A DNA stretch of 21,626 nt, from assembly GCA_023457715.1 (NCBI GenBank), contig JAEWKR010000179.1, positions 1-21,626 of the forward strand, read 5' to 3'. A model generated the notes under the pieces. It had not been told where the DNA came from. It made no database searches and saw only the letters and a program-made list of their open reading frames with translations. The position numbers and the translations under genes are program-made. This DNA is from Verrucomicrobiota bacterium. Its GTDB lineage: Bacteria; Verrucomicrobiota; Verrucomicrobiia; Opitutales; Opitutaceae. Shown piece after piece: positions 15,249 through 21,626 of this stretch. The first letter of the stretch is position 1; the number at the start of each line of letters is the position of its first letter.

Positions 15249-18200
15249 ACCTGTCCCGTCCCTTCATTCGCCGGCCCGTCGCGAGCGTGCTGATCGCGGC
15301 CGGGATTGTGCTGCTCGGGCTGGCCGCGTATCGCCTGCTGCCGGTGGCGCCGCTGCCACAGGTGGATTTTCCGACGATCCAGGTCTGGGCCCAATTGCCG
15401 GGAGCGAGTCCGGAGACGATGGCCGCGAGCGTCGCCACCCCGCTGGAGCGCGCGCTCGGCAGCATCGCCGGCATCACGGCGATCCGTTCGTCCAGCAGCC
15501 AGGGCTCGTCGAACATCACGCTCGAGTTCGACTTCGGCCGGGACATCGACGCCGCCGCGCGCGACGTGCAGGCGGCCCTGAATGCCGCCCGGGGGCTGCT
15601 ACCTGCGGGGATGCCGCGCAATCCGAGCTATCGGAAGGTGAACCCCTCCCAGGCTCCCATCATGGCCCTGGCGCTGAGCTCCCCGAATCTGGCGAAGCCG
15701 GCCCTGTACGACCTCGCCTCGACCATTCTCGCGCAGAAACTTTCCCAAGTCAGCGGGGTCGGCGATGTGCAGGTCTGGGGGAGTTCACTGCCGGCGGTGC
15801 GGGTGCAGTTGAATCCGAACGCGCTGGCACACCACGGCATCGCGCTCGACGAAGTCCGGCAGGCGATCGTGGGCACCAATTCACTCCGGCCCCGCGGGGT
15901 GATCGAGAGCGGCGAGCGACAGTGGCAGATCGACATCAGCGGACAGCTGCGCAAGGCGGCGCAGTACCGCGATCTGGTGGTCCGGCAGCGCGACGGGGCG
16001 ACGGTGCGACTAAGCGACGTGGCGCTGGTGACGGATTCAGTCGAGGATCGTTACAGCAGCGGGTTTCACAACGAGCGCGACGCCGTGTTGCTGATGATCA
16101 GGCGCCAGCCGGGTGCGAACATCATTGCGACCATCGACGCGATCAAGGAACAGCTGCCGGGCCTGCGCGCGCTGCTGCCGGCGGATGCGGATCTGGCCCT
16201 GGTGATGGACCGCTCGCCGGGCATTCGCGCGACGCTGCATGAGGCGCGCAAGACGCTGCTGATCTCGGCGTCGCTGGTGCTGGTCGTGGTGTTGTTGTTC
16301 CTGGGCCGCGTGCGGGCCGCGCTCATCCCGAGCCTGGCCATCCCGATCGCGCTGATCGGCACGTTTGGCGTCATGTACCTCAACGGATTCTCGCTGAACA
16401 ATCTTTCCGTGATGGCGTTGATTGTGGCGGCGGGGCTGGTGGTGGACGACGCGATCGTGGTGCTGGAGAACATCTCGCGGCACATCGAACGCGGGTTGTC
16501 GCCGCTGCGCGCCGCCCTGAAGGGGGCCGGGGAGGTCGGCTTCACCCTGCTGGCGATGAACCTGTCCCTCATCACCGTTTTCATCTCGATCCTCTTCATG
16601 GGCGGACTGGTGGAGCGGCTCTTCCGCGAATTCTCGATCACGCTGGCGGCGGCCATGCTGGTCTCCCTCGGCATCTCGCTCACCCTGACCCCGACGCTCT
16701 GCTCACGATGGTTGAAGCCCAAGGACGCGGAGGGTTCGACGCGTCTTCAGCGGGCCAGCGATGGTGTCGTCGGCGGGTTGCGACGCTTTTATACCCGCAC
16801 GCTCAATTGGGTGCTCGCGCATCCTGGCCTGGTGCTGGTGATCCTCGTCGGCACGATCGCGCTGAACATCACGCTTTATATCCGCATTCCGAAGGGCTTC
16901 CTGCCGGAGCAGGACACCGGACAGATGCAGGGCTGGGTCCGGGGCGACGACGGCTTCTCTTTCCAGATCATGCAGCCCAAGATCGAGGAGTACCGCCGGC
17001 TGGTCCTGGCGGACCCGGCGGTCGAGGACGTGATCGGGATGAGCGGAGGTGGCAACGGCATCAGCAATGCCTGGTTCAGCATCCGGCTCAAACCGCTCGC
17101 GGAACGTGGGGTGGCGGCCAAGGACGTGGTGGAGCGGCTCCGGGCCCAGATGCCCCCCGTGGCCGGGGCCATGCTCTGGTTGAGCATCGCCCAGGATATC
17201 CAGATGCCGCGGGCGGGAGAGTCCGGCTCCTATGATCTCACCCTGCTGTCGGACGACCTCGCGATGCTACGGACCTGGGCGCCGAAGGTGGCGCGCGCGA
17301 TGGAGAAGCTGCCGCAGTTGCGCGACGTGGAGGGCCCATCGGACGAAGGGGCGAAACAAGTCACGCTGACCATCGATCGCGAGCTCGCGCGTCGGCTCGG
17401 CGTGGACATGCAGATGGTGACGCAGGTCTTGAACAGCTCGTTCAGCCAGCGTCAGGTCGCAACGATTTACGAGAACCTGAACCAGTACCGCGTCGTGCTG
17501 GAGCTCGAGCCGCAGTACACGCAGGACCCGGTCGTGCTGGACCAGGTGCAGGTGATCGGCACCGGTGGTCAACGCATCCCGCTCTCGGCCTTCGCGCGCT
17601 ATGACTTCTCGCTGGTGAACGATCGGGTGGGGCACCGCGGCCAGTTCGCCGCGGAGAACATCGGGTTCGAACTCGCTCCGGGGGTCTCCCTCGAGCAGGG
17701 CCTCGCCGCCATCAAGCAGGTCACGGCCGAGATCATGTTGCCAACGGAGGTGCAGGCCACCATGGCGGGCACGGCCGAAACGTTTCAACAGAGTTTGAAG
17801 CGCCAGCCCCTCTTGATTCTGGGCGTGATCCTGGCCGTCTACCTCGTGCTCGGAGTCCTGTACGAGAGCACCGTCCATCCGCTCACGATTCTTTCGACCC
17901 TGCCGTCCGCCGGGTTGGGAGCCCTGCTCGTGCTGCGGCTGACGAACACGGAATTCTCGCTCATCGCGTTGCTCGGATTGTTCCTGCTGGTGGGGATCGT
18001 GATGAAGAACGCGATCCTGATGATTGATTTCGCGCTGGCCCGGGAGCGGCAGGGTGGATGCCGACCGCAGCAGGCGATTTTCGAAGCGGCCCAGCTGCGG
18101 CTGCGTCCCATCATCATGACGAATACGGCGGCGGTCCTGGGCGCGCTGCCCTTGATCCTCGCCACCGGCGAAGGCGTTGAGATGCGTCGACCGCTCGGTC

Positions 18201-18358
18201 TGGCGATCATCGGTGGCCTCACGGTGAGTCAGCTGCTGACCCTGTACACGGTGCCGGTGGTTTACCTCGGCATGGACCGGCTGAAAAGCTGGCGCTGGGC
18301 CCGAAAGCCCGCGACTGAACGCCTCGCCGCCAACCCGGTGTCGAGTGCGGGTGGTTGA
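15245..18358 (+). CDS. mdtC: RND multidrug efflux permease MdtC-like
   Basis: The ATG at 15245, overlapping the mdtB stop, gives 1037 residues starting MNLSRPFIRRPVASVLI, the expected first helix. The open frame continues upstream to 14831 but only as a shadow of mdtB. It is closer to E. coli MdtC than to MdtB, with LPVAPLPQVDFP, LPGASPETMAASVATPLER and FDFGRDIDAAARDVQAALNA. The helix-4 pair is D401-D402 (LVVDDAIVVLENI) and the helix-10 lysine is K921 (VMKNAILMIDFAL), so proton coupling looks intact. The two pumps are therefore distinct and not a recent tandem copy. No TolC-like gene or BaeSR-type regulator follows; the outer channel must be encoded elsewhere. Confidence 0.95.
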   Translation: MNLSRPFIRRPVASVLIAAGIVLLGLAAYRLLPVAPLPQVDFPTIQVWAQLPGASPETMAASVATPLERALGSIAGITAIRSSSSQGSSNITLEFDFGRDIDAAARDVQAALNAARGLLPAGMPRNPSYRKVNPSQAPIMALALSSPNLAKPALYDLASTILAQKLSQVSGVGDVQVWGSSLPAVRVQLNPNALAHHGIALDEVRQAIVGTNSLRPRGVIESGERQWQIDISGQLRKAAQYRDLVVRQRDGATVRLSDVALVTDSVEDRYSSGFHNERDAVLLMIRRQPGANIIATIDAIKEQLPGLRALLPADADLALVMDRSPGIRATLHEARKTLLISASLVLVVVLLFLGRVRAALIPSLAIPIALIGTFGVMYLNGFSLNNLSVMALIVAAGLVVDDAIVVLENISRHIERGLSPLRAALKGAGEVGFTLLAMNLSLITVFISILFMGGLVERLFREFSITLAAAMLVSLGISLTLTPTLCSRWLKPKDAEGSTRLQRASDGVVGGLRRFYTRTLNWVLAHPGLVLVILVGTIALNITLYIRIPKGFLPEQDTGQMQGWVRGDDGFSFQIMQPKIEEYRRLVLADPAVEDVIGMSGGGNGISNAWFSIRLKPLAERGVAAKDVVERLRAQMPPVAGAMLWLSIAQDIQMPRAGESGSYDLTLLSDDLAMLRTWAPKVARAMEKLPQLRDVEGPSDEGAKQVTLTIDRELARRLGVDMQMVTQVLNSSFSQRQVATIYENLNQYRVVLELEPQYTQDPVVLDQVQVIGTGGQRIPLSAFARYDFSLVNDRVGHRGQFAAENIGFELAPGVSLEQGLAAIKQVTAEIMLPTEVQATMAGTAETFQQSLKRQPLLILGVILAVYLVLGVLYESTVHPLTILSTLPSAGLGALLVLRLTNTEFSLIALLGLFLLVGIVMKNAILMIDFALARERQGGCRPQQAIFEAAQLRLRPIIMTNTAAVLGALPLILATGEGVEMRRPLGLAIIGGLTVSQLLTLYTVPVVYLGMDRLKSWRWARKPATERLAANPVSSAGG

Positions 18359-18361
18359 TGG

Positions 18362-18410
18362 CCGCAGGGCGCGGATCTCCAAACCTGCGGGCTGAAGCAC
18401 CGCGGCTACC
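18362..18410. repeat. Hairpin plus GGCTGAAGC-type repeat after mdtC
   Basis: CCGCAGG (18362-18368) pairs exactly with CCTGCGG (18384-18390), four bases after the mdtC stop, with a 15-base loop. The right arm runs into GGGCTGAAGCACCGCGGCTACC, which resembles the GGCTAAAGC...GCTAC core of the mdtA tandem repeat. The hairpin might help end the mdtABC transcript, but no T-run follows. The remaining bases up to the tRNA show nothing else I can name. Confidence 0.45.
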
Positions 18411-18528
18411 GACTCGGAACCGCCCTTCCGGCCCTCCGGCCCCTCTTGGACGACGCTTCGTTGCTCCGCATTTCCGCTCCGAAGTTGCCAAACGGCGGCC
18501 GGGTGCATTCAACTGCCGGCCGATTTAC

Positions 18529-18605
18529 GCGGCGGTAGCTCAACTGGATAGAGCAACGGTTTTCTAAACCGTCGGTCATGGGTTCGAGTCCCATCCGCCG
18601 CGCCA
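18529..18605 (+). tRNA. tRNA-Arg (anticodon UCU)
   Basis: A full cloverleaf is visible. The acceptor stem is GCGGCGG (18529-18535) with CCGCCGC (18595-18601). The D arm is GCTC/GAGC (18538-18541, 18551-18554). The anticodon stem is ACGGT/ACCGT (18556-18560, 18568-18572) with loop TTTCTAA, giving anticodon TCT at 18563-18565. The five-base variable loop is 18573-18577. The T arm is ATGGG/CCCAT with loop TTCGAGT. The discriminator is G and CCA is encoded (18603-18605). It reads AGA (and AGG by wobble), rare codons in a genome this GC-rich. Confidence 0.97.
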
Positions 18606-18843
18606 TGTTCGATCAGGCGATAGGCTTTAAGCCGTAGGCGGTAGGCCCTGGCCAAACTCCAAACGCCAAAGAAGCTCCAAAGCGGACGCCTCAAGCGCCA
18701 AAGGAAAGGGTGCCTTACGGTTATTGTGCATTCGCTATTCGATTCTGGATCCTGAGCTTTCGTTGGCGCTTGGGGTTTCTCCACGGATTCCCCGCTTGCG
18801 GCGGTTTTCGGCAGACTCATCCTCGGCGGTTTTAGAACCTGCA
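18606..18843. repeat. Repeat-rich intergenic region downstream of tRNA-Arg
   Basis: No gene is supported here. Short words recur: TAGGC/GTAGG words at about 18620-18650, and CTCCAAACGCCAAAG, GCTCCAAAGCG and AAGCGCCAAAGG across 18656-18704. CAAGCGCCAA (18692-18701) has an exact reverse complement, TTGGCGCTTG, at 18763-18772, and partial pairing continues beside it (GGAAAG with CTTTC). Between the arms lies an AT-richer stretch with ATTC words. The promoter of the ABC importer operon should lie here. I looked for a cobalamin riboswitch and a Fur-box-like palindrome and saw neither. Confidence 0.55.
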
Positions 18844-19707
18844 ATGGCCTCCACGCTGACCAGACTCTGTGTTCTGGCCGCCCTTATTCTCGGGTGGGCC
18901 GTGGCGACCGTCGCCGCGGACCGACCGATCCGGGTGGTTTCGCAGACGGTGGGCACCGACGAACTGTTGCTGGCGGTTGCCGCCCCGGAGCAGATTGCGG
19001 CGCTGAGCCACATCGCACGGGAAACGGAGTTCTCCGCGGTGGCCCGCGAGGCGTCGGCGTATCCACACCTTGCGGTGGGTGACGCGGAGTCGATCCTGCG
19101 GCACGCGCCGACGCTCGTCCTGGCGGCTGACTACAGCCGGACCGAGCTCCTGGAACAGGTCCGTCGCGCGGGCGTGCGGGTGCTGATCTTCGACCGGTAT
19201 AAGACGTTGGAGGATGCCTTCACCAACCTGCGCCGGCTGGCGGCGGAGCTGGGCCCGGACGCGGCGGCGCGGGCCGAAGGCGTGATCCGCGAGTCCCGTG
19301 CCCGGGTCGGACGGCTGCAGCAAAGGCTCCAAGGTGTCCGCCCGGTGCGGGTGATCTGTCCGTCCACCTACGGGGTGATTGGCGGGGGTGAGACGACGTT
19401 TCAGGATCTCTGCGACTACGCGGGCGCCGAAAATCTGGCGTTCACCCTGGGCGGTTTGCGGGGTCATGCCGCCCCGCCCAGCGAACGTCTGCTGACCTGG
19501 CCGATCGAGCGCGTGGTCCTGGCCGGCACCTCGGTCGAATCGGCCCTGGCGCCATTCCGCAAACTGTCGCCGTATCAGTTTCTCCCCGCCATCAAGGGCG
19601 GCCGCGTGGCGTTGATCGAACCCTACATGCTCAGCAGCGTGTCGCATCATCGCGTCGCCGGGTACGAACGCCTCGCGCGCGAGCTTCATCCGGAGGTGTT
19701 CCGGTGA
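18844..19707 (+). CDS. ABC importer periplasmic binding protein (siderophore/cobalamin type)
   Basis: The ATG at 18844 gives 287 residues beginning with a signal peptide (MASTLTRLCVLAALILGWAVATVAA); the upstream extension to 18724 is repeat-like sequence. The mature start RPIRVVSQTVGTDELLLAVAAPEQIAALS (in 27-55) is the usual opening of class III (BtuF/FhuD/HmuT-type) binding proteins, where a Ser-Leu-xx-xxx-Asp/Glu-x-Leu-Leu pattern is common. The GDAESILRHAPTLVLA segment and the long linking helix (about 140-180) fit this fold. It captures a chelate such as ferric siderophore, heme or cobalamin in the periplasm and passes it to the permease. Which of these it binds cannot be read from sequence. 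Its stop overlaps the GTG of the permease gene. Confidence 0.88.
   Translation: MASTLTRLCVLAALILGWAVATVAADRPIRVVSQTVGTDELLLAVAAPEQIAALSHIARETEFSAVAREASAYPHLAVGDAESILRHAPTLVLAADYSRTELLEQVRRAGVRVLIFDRYKTLEDAFTNLRRLAAELGPDAAARAEGVIRESRARVGRLQQRLQGVRPVRVICPSTYGVIGGGETTFQDLCDYAGAENLAFTLGGLRGHAAPPSERLLTWPIERVVLAGTSVESALAPFRKLSPYQFLPAIKGGRVALIEPYMLSSVSHHRVAGYERLARELHPEVFR
19692..19697 (+). promoter_or_regulatory. Ribosome binding site of the permease gene
   Basis: GGAGGT lies six bases before the GTG at 19704, inside the end of the binding-protein gene. It decides the GTG as the true start. Confidence 0.75.
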
Positions 19708-20726
19708 CGGGTGCCCCGCCGCCGCACGCGGGGCCGCCGCCGTCCGTGGGCGGATCGTCCCTCGCGCAGCGCCTCGCCTGGCCGGTTGCGGTCGGGATGC
19801 TGTTCGCGCTGGTCACGATCTCCCTCGCGGTGGGCGACCTGCCGCTGTCCCCCTCCCAAGTCTGGGCTGGACTCTGGCGGACGGACGAGGTCGCCGCGAC
19901 GATTCTCTGGCAGATCCGGGTGCCGCGCATGCTGGTGGCGGTCCTCGTCGGCGCCGCGCTGTCGGCGAGCGGCGTCATCATGCAGTCCTATTTTCGCAAC
20001 AGCCTGGCGAGCCCCGGTCTCCTCGGCGTAAGCGCGGGCGGCGCCGCGGGGGCCGTCATCGCCATCGGCGCGGGCTGGACCGCGGTTTCATTGGTGGTGC
20101 TTCCGGTCTGCGCCATTCTGGGCGCGCTGGCGGCCACCGGTGCGGTCCTGATCCTCGCCCGGCATGGCGCCAGCACCGAGCGGCTGCTCCTCGCGGGCGT
20201 GGCGCTGAACGCGCTGCTGGGGGCGGTCACCAGCTATGTCCTCACGAGTTCGACCCTCACCTATGAGCGCAATGCACAGATCGTGTTCTGGCTGCTGGGC
20301 GGGTTGGAGGATCGGGCCTGGGAGCATGTGCTCGTGGCGGCGCCGGTCGCGCTGGCGAGCCTGGCGTTGTGGCCGCTGGGGCGATCGATGGACCTCCTGA
20401 GCCTCGGCTCCGCGGAGGCGCAAAGTCTCGGCGTGGACGTCAGGGTGCTCCGGCGTCGGTTGCTGGGCCTCTCGACCGTCATGACCGCGCTCGCCACCGC
20501 GGTCGCGGGTACCGTCGGTTTCGTCGGGTTGATCGTACCGCACGCTCTGCGACTCCTGGTGGGTCCCGAGCATCGGCGGTTGGTGCCGCTCTCGATTGTG
20601 GGAGGCGCTGCGTTCATGCTCGCGTGCGATCTCGTGAGCCGCGCGTCCGGCGGACTGCGCGTCGGCATTGTGACCTCGTTGATTGGTGGACCGTTTTTCC
20701 TGTGGCTGTTGCGCCGCCAACGATGA
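19704..20726 (+). CDS. FecCD/BtuC-family ABC importer permease
   Basis: This 340-residue protein starts at GTG 19704, overlapping the previous stop by four bases (GTGA). After a Pro-rich cytoplasmic tail (1-20) there are about nine to ten hydrophobic helices. The family signature RVPRMLVAVLVGAALSASG with MQSYFRNSLASPGLLGVSAG spans 72-112. The C-terminal coupling region GTVGFVGLIVPHALRLLVGP (about 264-283) is the segment that contacts the ATPase in BtuCD. Length fits the family (about 330). It forms a homodimer in the inner membrane. Its stop overlaps the ATPase start (ATGA), giving a tight three-gene operon. Confidence 0.95.
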   Translation: MTGAPPPHAGPPPSVGGSSLAQRLAWPVAVGMLFALVTISLAVGDLPLSPSQVWAGLWRTDEVAATILWQIRVPRMLVAVLVGAALSASGVIMQSYFRNSLASPGLLGVSAGGAAGAVIAIGAGWTAVSLVVLPVCAILGALAATGAVLILARHGASTERLLLAGVALNALLGAVTSYVLTSSTLTYERNAQIVFWLLGGLEDRAWEHVLVAAPVALASLALWPLGRSMDLLSLGSAEAQSLGVDVRVLRRRLLGLSTVMTALATAVAGTVGFVGLIVPHALRLLVGPEHRRLVPLSIVGGAAFMLACDLVSRASGGLRVGIVTSLIGGPFFLWLLRRQR

Positions 20727-21454
20727 CCGCCCCGACCCCAGTCATGGTCCTCGAGCTCCAGTCTGCCGCGGTCGCGGGCCGGTTGGAGGCGGTGTCGCTC
20801 ACCTTGCCCGCGGGGACGCTTGCGGGGCTGGTTGGGCCCAACGGGTCGGGCAAGTCGACGTTGCTGCAGGTGGCGGCAGGGCTGCTGCCGACCTCCGGCA
20901 CGGTGCACTGGAGAGGCCGGCCGCTGGAGTTGGTCCCGTTCCTGGAACGCGGCCGCCTCGCGGCCTGGGTTCCGCAGGAGGCAAATTTCGAGTTTGGCTT
21001 CACGGTGCGGTCGGTGGTGGCGCAGGGTCGGTTCGCGCATGGGGACGATGACTCTGGTGTCGACGCGGCGCTCGAGCGCTTCGATCTCATCCGCCTGGCA
21101 GGCCGGCCCGTCAACAAGCTCTCGGGCGGCGAACGCCATCGGGTCCTCCTGGCGCGGGCTTATTGCACCGAAGCGCCGCTGCAGCTTTGGGACGAACCGC
21201 TCGCGGCACTGGACGCACGGCATGCGCTCGAAAGCCTGCGGCTGGCCCGGGAACTCGCGCGCGACGGGAAAACCCTCCTCTTTTCGCTGCACGACTTGCG
21301 CATGGCTCTGTGCCTCGACGTGGTGGCCGTGCTGCACCAGGGACGACTCCATGCGTTCGGTCCTCCAGAACAGGCGCTCACCCCGGCGGTGATCGAGGAA
21401 GTCTTCGGCGTCCGTGCCCGGGTTACCCCTGGAATGCAGCTGGAACTGCTGTAA
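20723..21454 (+). CDS. ABC importer ATPase (FecE/BtuD type)
   Basis: The ATG at 20723 overlaps the permease stop and gives 243 residues; the frame extends upstream only as a shadow. All ABC motifs are present: Walker A GPNGSGKST (38-46), Q-loop VPQE with Q85, signature LSGGERHRV (133-141), Walker B LQLWDE with catalytic E158, D-loop region LAALD, and switch H190 (FSLHD). It powers uptake of the chelate brought by the binding protein at 18844. Residues 216-243 (EQALTPAVIEEVFGVRARV) are the usual end of siderophore/heme importer ATPases. No TonB-dependent receptor, which such systems usually need in Gram-negatives, follows within the remaining 172 bases. Confidence 0.96.
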   Translation: MTAPTPVMVLELQSAAVAGRLEAVSLTLPAGTLAGLVGPNGSGKSTLLQVAAGLLPTSGTVHWRGRPLELVPFLERGRLAAWVPQEANFEFGFTVRSVVAQGRFAHGDDDSGVDAALERFDLIRLAGRPVNKLSGGERHRVLLARAYCTEAPLQLWDEPLAALDARHALESLRLARELARDGKTLLFSLHDLRMALCLDVVAVLHQGRLHAFGPPEQALTPAVIEEVFGVRARVTPGMQLELL

Positions 21455-21626
21455 TCCGAAGCCATGCCGTTGAACCGCGAGCGCCAACGATCGCGCAGGC
21501 AAGGCCGGCAACTAAAGCGATACTGGGGCTGATATCGGCGTCCAACCTGGATTCCAAAGTAGCCACAGAGAGCACAGAGCTCCGACACTGAGGACACGGA
21601 GGCTCAGTCCTTGGACAAACCTGTTC
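21455..21626. other. Intergenic tail of the window
   Basis: No gene is supported in these 172 bases. The only structured item is the CACAGAG-type repeat at 21561-21603. No intrinsic terminator is visible just after the ATPase gene. Confidence 0.5.
21561..21603 (+). repeat. CACAGAG-type intergenic repeat
   Basis: The segment contains CCACAGAG, GCACAGAG and GACACGGAG in phase (period about 9 then 20 bases), with a related CACTGAG between them. I recognise CCACAGAG/GCACAGAG strings as frequent intergenic sequence in Planctomycetota, Verrucomicrobiota and other environmental bacteria. Function is unknown. Confidence 0.6.

Noticed and set aside
12150..18358. Recent tandem duplication of an RND pump gene
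   Set aside because: The two proteins differ throughout and resemble MdtB and MdtC respectively, so the duplication is ancient and typical of the mdtABC arrangement.
18606..18843. Cobalamin riboswitch or Fur box upstream of the ABC importer
   Set aside because: Neither a B12-box-like word nor a GATAATGAT-type palindrome is visible there.

Overview
This is a GC-rich stretch of bacterial chromosome with 11 protein-coding genes I can support, one tRNA gene and an unusual number of short dispersed repeats. There are no phage genes, CRISPR array or rRNA. The mix of families suggests a Verrucomicrobiota (Opitutales-like) or related PVC/Acidobacteria-type environmental bacterium: a DUF1593/Sde182-like protein, ThuA-like protein, exported beta-helix and TIM-barrel carbohydrate proteins, a TMTC-like TPR membrane protein, and intergenic repeats of the kind familiar from that group. 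That taxonomic guess is inference and no marker gene here proves it.

Left part (1-3987). A gene-poor leader of about 380 bases holds a cluster of GGGTCTGTCCC motifs and a weak cobalamin-box-like stretch. It is followed by an exported DUF1593 nucleoside-hydrolase-like protein (385-1815). Convergent to it is an orphan membrane sensor histidine kinase (1882-3738, minus strand) with no response regulator in the window.

Middle part (3988-10670). Four plus-strand genes follow: a polytopic membrane protein with C-terminal TPRs (GT-C/TMTC-like), an exported right-handed beta-helix protein, an exported TIM-barrel glycoside-hydrolase-like protein, and an exported ThuA-domain protein. Together with the DUF1593 gene they look like a carbohydrate-handling neighbourhood, but no substrate can be read from the sequence.

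Right part (10792-18358). A complete mdtABC-type RND efflux operon: one periplasmic adaptor and two different inner-membrane pumps, each joined to the next by an ATGA overlap. No TolC-type outer-membrane channel is present. After a repeat-containing gap comes tRNA-Arg(UCU) with encoded CCA (18529-18605). A repeat-rich gap leads to a three-gene ABC importer of the iron-siderophore/cobalamin type (18844-21454): binding protein, FecCD/BtuC permease and ATPase, again with 4-base stop/start overlaps.

The most interesting signal is the repeats. Short GC-rich palindromes and a palindromic GGGTTTCGGG-type element lie in frame inside at least two genes (the TPR membrane protein and the TIM-barrel protein). 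The adaptor MdtA ends in a perfectly phased 45-base tandem repeat encoding a 15-residue unit. Related sequences sit between genes. This looks like mobile or amplifying small palindromic elements that add linker peptides to proteins, comparable in principle to Rickettsia palindromic elements.
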